Below, piece by piece: positions 51,751-63,539 of a stretch of DNA of 64,000 bases (positions are counted from its first letter, which is position 1; each line of letters starts with the position of its first letter). Origin of the DNA: Brachynemurus nebulosus. Lineage: Eukaryota; Arthropoda; Insecta; Neuroptera; Myrmeleontidae. The notes under the pieces were generated by a model. That model did not search any database and was not told the DNA's origin. It worked only from the letters and a program-made list of their open reading frames with translations. A program made the translations under genes and the position numbers. The DNA is taken from positions 86,731,150 to 86,795,149 of the forward strand of contig JAPWDM010000001.1 in NCBI GenBank assembly GCA_035578155.1. Direction: 5' to 3'.

Positions 51751-52605
51751 TTTCAATTCTTTTTAATGTTATTCTTTTTTCGATCTTTATTAAATTCTTG
51801 AAATTTATAATTTAAATATTTTTCAATTAATGTATTTTTTTGCCTTTCAGTATTAATTAATTCTTTTGCGTACGCTTTTTTTAAAGCAATTTTTTCACGT
51901 TCAATTTCTAGTCTTTCTTTCATTAATTTTATTTTTTCATTACCTATATGTTTTTTTATTAGTATTGTCACTGTTATGTCTTTTCACTTTTTTTTAATAT
52001 TTCCCTTTACTTCATTATTATTTACATTTGCCGTATTTTTACCATTTTCACTACATAAATTTTTCCTCTTTAATGTGCTTAAAGTAAATCCAAACGAATT
52101 TGTAGGCTTATCGCCTAAAATTGCATCTATTTCTTCATAAAAATGAAATTTGTTGGGTTGACGTCCCGTCTTATCTTTACACTCTTTATAACTTTTCAAC
52201 AATTTGTTCCATTTTGCCATGCAAATGGCTTTTGTAACATTATAACCATGACTGAATAAGTCGTTTTCAATATTGTCCCAAAAATGCTTTCTACGTAAAG
52301 GGTGATGTAACTCATCTATGTGAGAACCGTAACTACTGATGAGTAGTTTTGTATCATTATACTGCCAATTATATTTTTTTCTGTTTGTCGAAAATTTTCA
52401 GACGTGGAAGGCTGAGCATCAGTATCTCTCACATGTTGATCTAACGTCAAACAATTAATCGAAGAATTTTCTATTTCAAAACTCCTATTAAAAATTGCAT
52501 CTATACTTTCATTCACTTCGTCAACTTCACCAGAAACTATGGTGTCTCCACTGACTGATATTACAGTATCATTTTCATCACTATTTGATGTAGTGTATTC
52601 TTGAT
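51751..52605 (-). pseudogene. Myb/SANT-like DNA-binding protein, broken
   Basis: On the minus strand an acceptor TACAATGAATTTCAG precedes coding at 52605: acidic QEYTTSNSDENDTVISVSGD, then DQHVRDTDAQPSTSEN. After a frameshift in an A-run near 52380 comes the trihelix/Myb-SANT-like domain: YNWQYNDTKLLISSYGSHID, RRKHFWDNIENDLFSHGYN, MAKWNKLLKSYKECKDKTGR and FHFYEEIDAILGDKPT. A TGA at 51984 interrupts the frame, which then resumes with a coiled-coil-like KLMKERLEIEREKIALKKAY ... KYLNYKFQEFNK. Such proteins occur as Harbinger ORF1 partners and as host or other element proteins. The upstream exon(s) are outside or unrecognised. Two lesions suggest a pseudogene; assembly errors in homopolymers are possible for one. 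Confidence 0.8.
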
Positions 52606-54537
52606 CTGAAATTCATTGTAATTAATTTTGTGTACGCTTATTTTAATTAAGGTTACATTTACAATTATTAAATCGAACCCCCAAAGTTTCGCCCCGTATC
52701 AATATTCAAGTAATAATTTTGACTAAAAGAGGCGATAAGTTAGAAAATTTTATTTTCTTGTAAAAATTATTCGACCGGTTTCAACGCCTAGTTAGCGTCA
52801 TCATCAGAAAAGACGTATCTATGGTTTAACAGACCGAAAACATCAATCAAACACATCAAAATATCCAATTTCCGAGAGTTTATACACTCAAAATTATAGA
52901 GAAGAGTCTGTTTATATTTGAAGAAGATGATTTTTAAGCAAACAAAATAAAACAAAAAACATTTTTCTTACGGCATAACTGATGAATCCATATTGAAAAA
53001 CAAATTTGATGTAATTTATAGTATGATTATTTAAACAACAGAAAATTCATTGTTGAGGAAAATGTGAGGAAAAATTTTTTAGGAATTTTTAATATTTTTG
53101 TTTAAATGAAGAATAAATCAGGTCATAAAATGGATTTTTTCACTATGTTGAAATGTATCGTATTGAATTTTGATTTTATTTGTTTGAATTTTTGAATATA
53201 TTTAAAACAAAGGAAGTATCATCGTTATGGAAAATATGGACAATTTTGAACAAAAGGAAGGAATTTATGAAAAATTCCGAAATTAAACTGAAGAAAACAA
53301 TTTTATATCACAAATATACCAATACAAATGCACTTTATTTTACAATTAAATGGTTAATTTTTAGAATTTTTAAATTTTTAAGTGTTTTTTCTTTTTTTTT
53401 TTAATTTACACTAGCTGACTTGTAAAATTGTCAATTATGTTTTAAATTTTAGTTTTTAGTTTTTAGTTTTAGTTGATATTTTATTAAAAATTCATTATTT
53501 TATTTATTAGGTTTTGGCTGAATTTAGAAAAACCATTAACAGAATAAATTTATACGGCAAAACAGTACATTTTGTGTGCTAATTATCTTTAACATTTTTG
53601 AAATAAGAGTTTGTTAGAAGAGAGAAAAACAAATATTAAATTGTTATGCGCAATTTTGAGTTAATACATTATTACTTGAATATTATGTTTACAAGCTACT
53701 TATAGTAAGATACGTACTTTCTTGAATTCTTTTTTCATGTATTTTTGGAGCATAATATGGAAACAATAAGTTTTTCTCAGGATGAAAATAATAATGAACA
53801 ACTAATTCATTTGATATTTTTAAGAAATACCTATTAAATGAAAAGTTTAAACCATTTATCAAATATCTCACCATATATCTCACTTTCATTTAATTAAGCT
53901 TTTATTTACTAAAATGCGTTTCAATACATACTTCAGTAGTGCACGCGCAAAAAAATTAAATACCTACAACAAGCCTACAATGTAGTCTATGTATGTAAGG
54001 TGTGTAACGTATATGTACACATTTACAACCACAACGTTAATATAATTTAAATTTTTAGAGCGGTTTATTAGTGCACATGCGCAAATGCACTGGAATTTTT
54101 TATACCACAAATCGAATACGGCCCTGATCTTATGTGCAGTCATCTAGGGCTTAATTTCTAAAAATTTATGTGTGGATACGCATATTCAGGGGCGGCGAAA
54201 ATTTTGCTCAAAAAATCAAAAAATACATTTGGGGAACAAAAAACAAAAACAAAAATTGGCGTAGTTTCCGTATATGCTACTCAAATTTTAAAATACCTAA
54301 ATCGTATTCACCGAATTTCAAAATCTACCCCAATTTTACATTAACAGCCTCTCCAATAAGTTCAACTTTGGATTTATACACATCAATCAAATGGTTTAGA
54401 AATAAAGTATTTTATTAGTTGAAAGTTTTTCTCCGCCTACTATAGTTTCGAATAATCAAGTTTTGAAGGACGATTTTCACCACAAATTGATACAGCGCCC
54501 ATAAAAATAAATTGATGACCATTATTTTCCCTTGTAC
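52606..54537. other. AT-rich; no gene supported
   Basis: Frames at 53180-53404, 53689-53889 and 54170-54418 lack motifs and have AT-driven composition. A hammerhead-like motif lies at 52778-52807 (minus). CAGGGGCGGCGAAAATTTTG near 54188 resembles a hAT terminus with no partner. Confidence 0.4.
52778..52807 (-). other. Hammerhead-like core motif (candidate)
   Basis: Minus strand reads CTGATGA, TGACGCTAACTAGGCGTT, GAAAC. The flanking conserved boxes of hammerhead ribozymes (CUGANGA and GAAA) are present, with ACGC/GCGT able to form stem II. The left over-run GAAACCGGTCG is a word often found in arthropod dispersed repeats, some of them Penelope-like. Stems I and III and the cleavage triplet could not be convincingly drawn, so activity is doubtful. 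Confidence 0.25.
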
Positions 54538-54718
<181 letters not shown>

Positions 54719-55068
54719 GGTTACCTTGACAGGGCAGACCGACAGACAGGATAGAACAAAAATTGCTCAGGAAACTTTAAAATCTAAAACATAAAACGCA
54801 AGTGGAAAATTTGATTTTGAAGGAAAGAAACTTTTCACCTCCCAAAGTAATTTACAATGTAAATAAAATTAGTATGGACTTTGAAACTTTAAAAATATTG
54901 ACTGAAAATTGAACAATTAATAAAAATATTGTAACTTGATGAATATACATATCTAAATGGCAGAAATGGTCATATATATGTAGATGTACACATAATTGAC
55001 ATAATTATGTTAACAGATTACATAGAAATATATAAGTAACTACTGAAAGGTTTTGGTTATTCTGCCGA

Positions 55069-55116
55069 ATACACGACAAAACGTACCAGCGACAAAACGT
55101 ACTAGCGTCAAAACGT
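55069..55116. repeat. 16-bp tandem repeat, 3 units
   Basis: CGACAAAACGTACCAG, CGACAAAACGTACTAG and CGTCAAAACGTACCA follow one another; a detached copy GATAAAACGTACTA lies at 55166. No function inferred. Surrounding 54760-55400 holds nothing else recognisable. Confidence 0.85.
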
Positions 55117-55399
55117 ACCACTTGGGTCAATATTTACCTGTGAATTTTATTGTTTATTAGCACCCCGATAAAACGTACTATTTGATATTTTTTTAGACAT
55201 GAAAAGTATCCTTATAGAAGATATTTTATCATGTACATGACACGAAATCGTCTTCGTCAGTATAAAATTATATATATGTGCAAGAAAAAAACCATTTTAA
55301 ATATATGGCAAAAATTTACAGAAATGGAGAAATAGCGTTAAATTTTATATATAATATATAATAATATATAATTTTATATATAATTATGTCAAATATATG

Positions 55400-55404
<5 letters not shown>

Positions 55405-55486
<82 letters not shown>
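55405..55486. repeat. (TA)n microsatellite
   Basis: TA tract followed by a doubled GATGTA(CA)TATATATA ... CACAATCTAT unit at 55486-55540. Confidence 0.93.
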
Positions 55487-55488
<2 letters not shown>

Positions 55489-55540
55489 TGTACATATATA
55501 TACACAATCTATATGATGTATATATATATACACAATCTAT

Positions 55541-55675
55541 CTTCCCTTTTCTTTTAGGCTTTTAATTTCCTTTTTTCTTTTTTAGGTACTTAATTCTGTT
55601 TCTCTTAGGTATATAATCCATTTTCTTTTGTCGTTTTTAGGTTCTTAATATCTTATCTTTTTTAGGTACGTAATT
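55541..55675 (+). repeat. Tandem T-tract/TTAGGT motifs
   Basis: Five degenerate ~23-32-bp units, each a T/C-rich tract then TTTAGG(T/C) and a (T/A)(A/C)(T/C)TTAAT-like tail. AG positions are 55557, 55585, 55608, 55640 and 55665. Four of five read ...TTAG|GT, combining an acceptor and a donor dinucleotide. Confidence 0.7.
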
Positions 55676-55699
55676 AATAATTTTTTATTGCAGCAAAAA

Positions 55700-57172
55700 A
55701 AAAAAAAAAAAAAACGCCGTGAATAGCGGGATCCCATCACGGAAGTCGAATTTTTCCCTTCTTCTTCAACATTGAATGTCTTCAAGCGAAATGTGATTGA
55801 AAGTCTACAAGCGATTTGTCATTTTGGTGGTTTCAAAACTGATTATGAGTGTCCGGCTGATCGGGGCTTTAGACAAAGGTTTTAAGTTTTTATGGGCTGA
55901 ATCTCAGTAAATTTCAATTTTATGCCGGTAGAAGTTAGCAGGAAAAAGCGAACACAATCGTTCGAAGGCATTCCTATCTATGCTTATCCGCCATTTGCCT
56001 TTATTTTTAAATATTAGCACCTTAAAGGACCTTAAATAGTGAACTGGAAGGCCCTTATGAAGATATTTTTTCTTTCCAAAAAAATCCAAAATTTCTGTTT
56101 TATAAATAAAATAAAAAAATCACATCAATAACATTTTTTAAATTACTTATTTATTATATGTATTGCATTTGTGATACCTGAATTTAATTCATTTGTATTA
56201 GTATTTAATTCATTTGTTTCTTTAAATTTATTATAACAACTTTATTATTAGGAAATAAATCACATTTAACAACATATAATAACGAAATTGAATTCCGATG
56301 TAAAAATGGGAAAAGTGGGGGGGGGGAATGTAACGCGGAATCCCTAAAGAGCACACTATCGATATTAACTGAATACAGATACAAAATTTTGGCCCTCTAG
56401 GTTGACTAGGCGTGTTAGAATAAAAGCCAAAAAATCAAGGAAATATTGACGTAAAAATCTTGGGGGTAAGGGTTAAAAGTTGAAACCTTCAAAAAGCAGT
56501 GGTCGGCTATTAACTTAACCTATGCACAAAATTTCAACCTCTAGGTTTATTTGGCGAGATTTTGACGCCAACAAAACTGATAAAAACAAGAAAAATCATG
56601 TTTTTTTAGTATAAAAAGGTTGGGGGTAAAAGTTGAGACCCCCAAAAGGCACACCTTGATACTAACTCAATCTGAATAGAAAATTTCAGCCCTCTAGGTT
56701 TATTTGGGTGACCTGTGCGAGTGTGCAAAAACTTCGAAAACGTCAAAAAAGCATGAAATTGTAGCTTCAAAACGGTGGGGGGCTGAATATAAAAACTTCC
56801 GAAAAGCACACCTTAGGTACGAACTCTATCAACGTACCAAATCTCAACCCACTACGTTAACTCTGAGGGACTGTGGCCGTGTTAGATCCAGCTAAAATAC
56901 TTTTTCCCCTCTAATCCCTTCAAATCATTCTAGGAAGCTGAGTTCTGGATATGTTGAAAACAACTGGCCGGAACATTATTTTCAACCAGTTTGGAAAAGT
57001 TTTATTGTTTTGTCGGCCCTACCACCCTCTTGAAAGTTGGGTTGGACCCAAATTTTGCTCAAAATTTGACCTCACTTTGATAGTATTGTTATGCATCGGA
57101 ATGAGCCCCACTTACCAAATTTCAGTTTATTCCGTCCACGGGGGGGACCCTACACATGTCAAAAGGTAGCGG
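55700..57172 (-). mobile_element. Family B arm (minus orientation)
   Basis: Starts with an A-run then CGCCGTGAATAGCGGGATCC. It passes through the GAATGTCTTCAAGCGAAATG and TATGAAGATATTTTTTCTTT blocks, then the C-rich/GGCTGAAATTTTGT modules inverted (57000-57140: GTTTTATTGTTTTGTCGG, ATTTGACCTCACTTTGATAG), ending TGTCAAAAGGTAGCGGGATA at a (TA)n. It is the mirror of 58060-59395. Frames in it are not genes. Confidence 0.83.
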
Positions 57173-57185
57173 GATAGGGAAAGGT

Positions 57186-57194
57186 ATGTGTATA

Positions 57195-57271
<77 letters not shown>

Positions 57272-57449
57272 TATAATATATATAGTATATAATATATATA
57301 TATATATATATATGTATATAATTCACGGCGCTTTTTAGTCGAAATTTTCAACTGAGTTTCGTGTTCGGACCCTTAGAACACGGTTCTGAAGAAAAAGTCT
57401 AATATATATAGTATATACATATACATATATATATATATATACATATATT

Positions 57450-57490
<41 letters not shown>
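57186..57490. repeat. (TA)n cluster with family B flank
   Basis: Interrupted TA tracts at 57186-57325 and 57400-57490 separated by GTGTTCGGACCCTTAGAACA, a block also found before the (TA)n at 17436. This places a (TA)n on the same side of family B in both loci. 57491-58055 is AT-rich with nothing recognised. Confidence 0.9.
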
Positions 57491-57491
<1 letters not shown>

Positions 57492-58059
57492 CTAATTTTT
57501 TTTTAAATAATAAAAACTCAGATTATATAAAAAATATTTATTTTATTTTAAATACTTTTAATTGTTACACATTTTAACAACTTATTGTTGCAAATAAAAA
57601 ACTTGAATTTCATCTAAATTACTTGAAATTTAAAATGGACTTTACTTTTTTGAGTCAAGTTACATTAGCATAACGCCACATTGTATTAACCAATCAGAAA
57701 ATTTTACGTTTAATTTAAATAAGAAACATTATACAATCATTAGTGCCTCAAAAAAAATATGTTATCAACATTTTTATTTCAATGTTATATAAAGATTGCG
57801 AGCTGCGTTCAAATATAATTTATATATTATATTACTTAGAAACAATAATCATAATTCATAATCATATCGTCATCAGTCATCATATAGTTATTCGAACTTA
57901 ATACATAATCATAATCATAATAAAATAAATGTAACAATATTTTATGTCGTCAGCAAATCAATATACATATGTATATCTAAATGCTTGATTATGATTAGCA
58001 AAGAATAGAAGTTATTTTAAAATACGTATTAACGTATTAAATATTATTAATATTACTAT

Positions 58060-59395
58060 GATCTGGGTACAGTTGAACCCCTCACAGTGCGACAAAACGA
58101 TAAAACTTCCAAACTGGTTGGAAATAATGTTTCGGTCATTATCTACAACAAATCCAAAATTCAGCTACCTATGGCGATTTGGAGGAAGTAGAGGGGAACA
58201 AAGTATTTCGGCTGGATCTAACATGCCCACAGCCTCCCAGAATTAATCTAGAGGGGTTGAAATTTGGATGTTGATAGACTTCGTATCTAGGATGTGCTTT
58301 TTGAAGGTTTTAATATTTTACCCCCACCCACTCCATTTTTAAGCCACAATTTTATGCTTTTCTGACGTTTTCCAGGCTTGTACCACTCGTACAGGTCACC
58401 CAAATAAACCTGGAGGGCTGAAATTTTTTATTTGGATTGAGTTAGTATCCAGGGGGTTGCTTTCTGCGGGGTCTCAACTTTTAACCTTTACCCCCACCAT
58501 TTTTATACAAAAAAAAAAAATGATTTTTTCTTGTTTCTTAGCAGTTTTGTTCGGGTCAAAATCTCCCCAAATGAAACTAGAGGGCTGAAATTTTGTGTAT
58601 AGTTTAAGTTAATAGCCAGTCATTTTTTTTGGAGGTTTCAACTTTTAACCCTTACCCCTACGATTTTTACGCCGATATTTCCTTGGTTTTTTGTTTTTTT
58701 CTCCAACACGCCCAGAGACTCTCTGAGTAAACATAGAGGGCTGAAATTTTGTACCTGTATTCAGTTAATATCGAGGGTGTGCTCTTTAGGAATTCCACAT
58801 TACCTTGCACCCACTTTTCCCATTTTTACATCGGAATTCAATTGCGTTGTTATATGTTGTTAAATGTGATTTATTTTCATAATAATACTGTAGGCATAAT
58901 AAATTTAAAGAAACAAATGAATTAAATACTATGATTTATCACAAATGCAATACATATAATATGTAAGTAATTTAAAAAATGTTATTGATGTAATTTTTTA
59001 TTTTATTTATAAAATAGAAATTTTGGGTTTTTTTGGAAAGAAAAACTGTCCTCAAAATATATTTCCAGTTCACTGTTTAAGGTCCTTTTTTAATATTTGA
59101 AAATAAAACAGAGAGGCTATTGGCGGGATAAGCATGGGTAGAAATCCCCCCAAACGAATTGAGCCGGTTTTTTTTCAGTGTAACTTTTATCGACGTAAAA
59201 TTGAAATTTACTGAGATTCAGCCCTTAAAAACTTGAACCCTTTTTTTAAAGCCCCGATCAGTCGAACACTTATCATTAGTTTTAAAACCACCAAAATGGC
59301 AACTCGCCTTTAGCATTTCAATCACATTTAGATATCTTGAAAATACCGAAGATGTAATAGGGCCCCACTGCTCACGGCGTTTTCTATTACATTAA
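58060..59395 (+). mobile_element. Family B arm (plus orientation)
   Basis: Modules run forward: TTGGAAATAATGTTTCGGTC, GGGTTGAAATTTGG, GAGGGCTGAAATTTT (three times), ACATCGGAATTCAATTGCG, then inverted AAGTCTTTCAGTTC-type blocks and GCCCCACTGCTCACGGCGTT at the end. With 55700-57172 it forms a ~3.7-kb inverted pair. The first module is truncated at the left. Confidence 0.83.
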
Positions 59396-59545
59396 GCCGT
59401 GGGAAATTATTTGGCACCCTATTTTCGCACGGTGTGGGCAATTGTTAATTTTTACATATAGTTAGCTGTGTGCAAAATGTTACTTTTAAAAGTAGGGGTA
59501 GAAAAAATAAGTTATATCACATATCCTTTTTGGGTCCATATATAA

Positions 59546-61219
59546 CAGGGCTGGCCACTAACTTTACCTTTGGGAGCCGCAAACCCATGAAGCCGATTCG
59601 GAGCGAGCCAAGCCATTCTGAGATTGATGGTTCACACAATAAATACACTTTTTACATTTTTATGAAACTAAGAATATTTATGACATGAGAATGAAAAATT
59701 TATGTAATATGTAAACATACTTTGTTTTAGTTAGTACATGCACCTAGGTACCTAAAACTTAATTTTGAGATGTACTTTTTCTTGTGTTCATTTTGGCCGC
59801 GAGCTGTTTGAAATCTGGCTTATAAGTGGTAAGAGCAGTTCGCACGAGTTCAGTTAAGTGTTAATCAATTAGTTCAGATCGATACTTGGATTTAATAAGC
59901 TTCATTGTTGAATACAAAGACTCATAGGCATAAGTAGTTCCAAAAATTGAAATAAGTCTCTTAGCACATTCTTTTGCTAATGGATATTTCTCTGCTGGAA
60001 CATTTTTTCAAAATCAACAGTGGAACCGCCAATTTTTTTCAGTCCTTTTAACGCTTCGTCTTCTTGCAGTTCAAGTATTTCTAACTCTGTTGCTGCTATA
60101 CATATACTTTGTTATTGGATATGAAAGGGGACAGCCGTCACTTATAACAGCAACAGCAAAAGGGTTGTCTAGGAAGGAAAAAGAAGTTTTCAGTTTTCTC
60201 AAATCAGTGAATCTGTCATTGATTTCTTCAGCAAGACCGATCAATTTACACAAATAACCTTTTGTTTCAATCTGGACGTCATCGTCAATAAGGCTTTCAG
60301 AAGTTTTCTTTAAAATTTGAAATGAGCGAACGTTTTGGTTTCAAGATCTCTCTAAAAAAGCCTCAATTTGTTATGAAAGCTAAATACACTGTATGCTAAA
60401 TCATAAATAAGCTTTTCCCTACCTTGTAGTCACATGTTCAGCTGCTGCAAATACTGAACATCATCTCTAAAAAAACTTAAATCTAACAACCACTGTAGGT
60501 CACCAAGTTCAAAGAAACATTTTCCCTTTTCTTGCATAAATTGTTTAATAGGTTCAAGCAACTGAAAAAATCTGCCAAGAATACTAAGATACATCATCAG
60601 GAAGGTCGTCATTATCCAGCTCTTCTATGAAGGATTTGAATTGTCTGTGTGTTTTAGCACTTGAACGAATGTAGTTTACAATTTTAAAAACTACTTGCAT
60701 AACTTGTGGGTATTGGAAATATTTTGCTGCTAGGTGTTCTCTGTAAATGATACAATGTACATGTACAAAAGGAGCGTATGATTTGTCAGCATTTAAAAGC
60801 CCAATAAAACCTTGTTTGTTCCTTGTCATTGACGGTGCACCGTCAGTAGCAATGCTGCCGATATTCTCGATAGGCACTAAATTTTTTTTTTAAAACATCA
60901 ACTAGGACTTCTTTAATGTCATAACCACAAGTAGTATCCTTCAATGTAAGTAGGTCTAAGAGCTTTTCCATGATTTCAAAGATTATTGATACATATCTCA
61001 CAAATATTGCTAACTGTGGTTTATCTTTAATATCGGTAGACTCATCCAAGGCTAGGCTCGTTAAAAAAGATCGTTATTTGATTTTTTGCGAGAAATTTTA
61101 GATTTTTTTCTTGTTTCAAATAGACCTATCAAAACAAATTTTCGAGAAGCATTAAAGAGCCGCACAAGATCGACTCGCGAGCCGCAAGCGGCTCGCGAGC
61201 CACGTTATGGCCACCCCTG
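59546..61219 (-). mobile_element. hAT element with perfect 8-bp TSD
   Basis: Ends CAGGGCTGGCCACTAACTTT and, inverted, CAGGGGTGGCCATAACGTGG, flanked by ATATATAA at 59538-59545 and 61220-61227. Subterminal GCGAGCCGCAAGCGGCTCGC is self-complementary. The body is a decayed transposase on the minus strand. The perfect duplication contrasts with the many coding lesions. Confidence 0.94.
59755..61070 (-). pseudogene. hAT transposase, multiply broken
   Basis: Minus-strand segments in N-to-C order: MDESTDIKDKPQLAIFVRYV (first catalytic Asp region), NIGSIATDGAPSMTRNKQGF (second Asp region), HVHCIIYREHLAAKYF, THRQFKSFIEELDNDDLPDD, FMQEKGKCFFELGDLQWLLD, SFLDNPFAVAV, DEALKGLKKIGGSTVDFEKM and the dimerisation region FGTTYAYESLYSTMKLIKSK, ending TYKPDFKQLAAKMN. 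It has frameshifts near 60860, 60600 and 60270, a stop within ELID*HLTELV, and lacks the BED zinc finger. It belongs with the ZBED5/GTF2IRD2-like hAT transposases. Not functional. Confidence 0.92.
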
Positions 61220-61911
61220 ATATATAAAATGTGCATATAATACACAGGACTTTTTATTAATTTAATTATACCTAAACATCTGGCCCGATGAAAGTGTATA
61301 TCATAAAAAAAATTTCGGGGACAAAACTGTCATTTTATCAGGTACATTTTAGGTGCAATAAACTTAATTACGGTCTTTCCAGACGAAATTGTTTATGGGC
61401 CAGTTGCCTTTGTCGGACTCTTTCAAACAATTTTATTGCACTCATTTGTCCCAATAAAAATTAAAATATAGGTACCTAATAGTAATAAATTCATGTTTGA
61501 ATAGACGTTGTAATTTTTGTTTATAGGTATATAACGTCGGAAGGCTTTGTCATTTTTGTTCAAACTGATTCATCAATATTTTGCTACAGACAAGTTAGGG
61601 TAGACCGGAGCAAGTTTGGTACAGGGGTAAATTGACACAATCCTTATAGCTCACAAACCGTTGATCGGAGCACAGCATTTGTCAGGCCAAATAACTTAGT
61701 GAGACTGCCATTTGCAAGTACGTCAGTTTGCAACCAGTACTATTAGTAACAAACAACGTAGACCAGAATTTGTGATTTTTTTTTTGCAATGAGTAAATTT
61801 TTACAACACTGTGTTAGTGTGAATAGTAATTATACTATTAGATCTTTACAGTTCATAATGGATTTTCTTGTAAGGCCGTTCTTTTACGGTTATTTTAAGA
61901 TAGTTTGTTAA
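61220..61911. other. Unassigned; possible transposon 5' region
   Basis: AGGGTAGACCGGAGCAAGTT at ~61604 has the look of a pogo-type element terminus, and would agree with coding fragments downstream, but a matching end was not found. Confidence 0.3.
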
Positions 61912-62240
61912 ATGTTAATCTCATTAAAACAATTTATAGGGTATATTTTGTTAAAAATGTGCCGAAGGGGCAGGTTTACACAAGGACAAGGCACATGGGG
62001 TATGTTTACACATTCTTTAAATCATGTTTTATTTGTTGATTTATCAACGCTTTCTTCCGAATGTGTTCCGTCTACTTCTGCAGCACTTTCGACTTCTTTT
62101 GCATACTGACCAATCGGTTTCTATACATTCCTCAAAAATACTAATTAAACTAGGTCAACGTCTTTCTAAAAAAAAATCACGTGAACAACCCCTTAAAATA
62201 AAATATAATAAAAAGAGAAAGCACGTTTCTTGAAAACAGT
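61912..62240 (+). pseudogene. Possible pogo-like transposase fragment
   Basis: Overlapping plus frames read PSTSAALSTSFAY and, one frame over, KILIKLGQRLSKKKSREQPL followed by KIKYNKKRKHVS. Ser/Pro-rich then Lys-rich sequence with a KILxx tail is typical of the segment after the DDE core in pogo/Tigger proteins, but the match is weak. Part of it (62127-62275) recurs inverted at 62850-62960. Confidence 0.3.
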
Positions 62241-62960
62241 ACCTGAACTAATAGTGCGTACTTCATCTCCTTTTTTAAGTTACTAATGTATATTTCTTAT
62301 GAAAACGTGTACCAATAAATTTTATGACCTAGTCCACAGGGGTGCGATATTATGTACAAAATATTCAATAATATTTAAAATTTAGTTTGTTTTAATGTTA
62401 GTTTGTTATTAATCATTTTTAAATTTTAGTATTAATATAATTTTTTTATCTTTTGTATATAATTTTTAATTTCTATACATATTTTAATATAGTATTATTA
62501 GTACCTTATTAATAATTTTTCTGTTTATATCAATATTTATAAAAATTTGCAAGCTGTAGTGTATATATAAATTTTTTTTTAACAATATGCTTGCAAGGTC
62601 AAAGAGAACGGCAATAACAGAAGCTGAAATAGTAATAATAGTTAATTTTTGTAAGTTTTATAAATTATAGAATTTCACCACTTTTGTATATTTTTCTAAA
62701 TTTTATAAATTATAAAATAAATAAATTATAAACCACACAAACGTTCACTAATAAAATCAAAAATATATAAATGAAAATTAATTACATATAATAGTATTCA
62801 TATAATACACAGTAGCATACATAATGCAATTCAAAAATAAGAATATTTTTCCGTAGTACGCACTCGAGTATACAAGGTTCAGTTTTCATTTCCAAAAACA
62901 TGTATGAAACGAGTGATTCGTTGACCTAGTTTAACTAGTATTTTTGAGGATACTATAGTT
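62127..62960. repeat. Inverted repeat pair, ~33-110 bp arms
   Basis: TCCTCAAAAATACTAATTAA ...CTAGGTCAACG at 62127-62160 pairs with the inverted sequence at 62925-62960 at 32 of 33 positions; weaker pairing extends through GTGCGTACT. The AT-rich interior holds nothing recognised. Confidence 0.7.
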
Positions 62961-63059
62961 CTACACGTGTGTCATATCTATCTAGCCTTCTGGGTAACCC
63001 ATCGCTGAAACATCTGGTATTAGGTTTTTTTCAACACCAAAAGATGTGTGACTATTTAA

Positions 63060-63420
63060 GAAAGCAGATTCAAGAAAAAGAACTGGTAAAAACAGGAAGA
63101 AACGATAAAGAAAGATATTTTCAAGAATAAGGAAAAAACGGAACTAAAAAATTGTTTTGCTCTGAAAAGATAAAAACACAAAAAAGTAAAAATTACAAAA
63201 CCAAAAGATGACGGTTCATGTGAATCGAATAATGAAAATGACAATGAGAACTGTGCTTGTATATACTGCTTGAAACGAATCAGAAATTCGAAACCTGGTG
63301 CATATTGGACACAACGCATATAGTGTAAGAGATAGATACATGATAACTGTAGGTTTATCGAAACTGATTCAATTTTCCTTGTATGCGTGAACTGTGAAAG
63401 CAATTTTGAATGTGAGTAGT
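63060..63420 (+). pseudogene. Pogo-like transposase C-terminus, broken
   Basis: Plus-strand frame reads KPKDDGSCESNNENDNENC, ACIYCLKRIRNSKPGAYWTQ, then a stop, then CKR, a stop, IHDNC and finally FLVCVNCESNFEC. The spacing C-X2-C ... W ... C ... HDNC ... C-X2-C is that of the PHD-like zinc-binding tail found on many insect pogo/jerky transposases. The second stop falls where a Trp is normal. A 130-codon minus-strand frame (63056-63448) is the antisense shadow. Confidence 0.6.
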
Positions 63421-63539
63421 AAGGATTGGACAGTTCTGAGCCCACCATCCCACCATCCGACTTTTTGAGTGACCTCGGATGGTGGTAAAACTACCGAGGC
63501 GGTTCTAGAAGCCTCCGGCGGTGGGTGGAGCAAAATTTG

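Noticed and set aside
63056..63448. 130-codon minus-strand frame, Phe/Ser-rich
   Set aside because: Antisense of an A-rich pogo-like coding remnant; no motif of its own.
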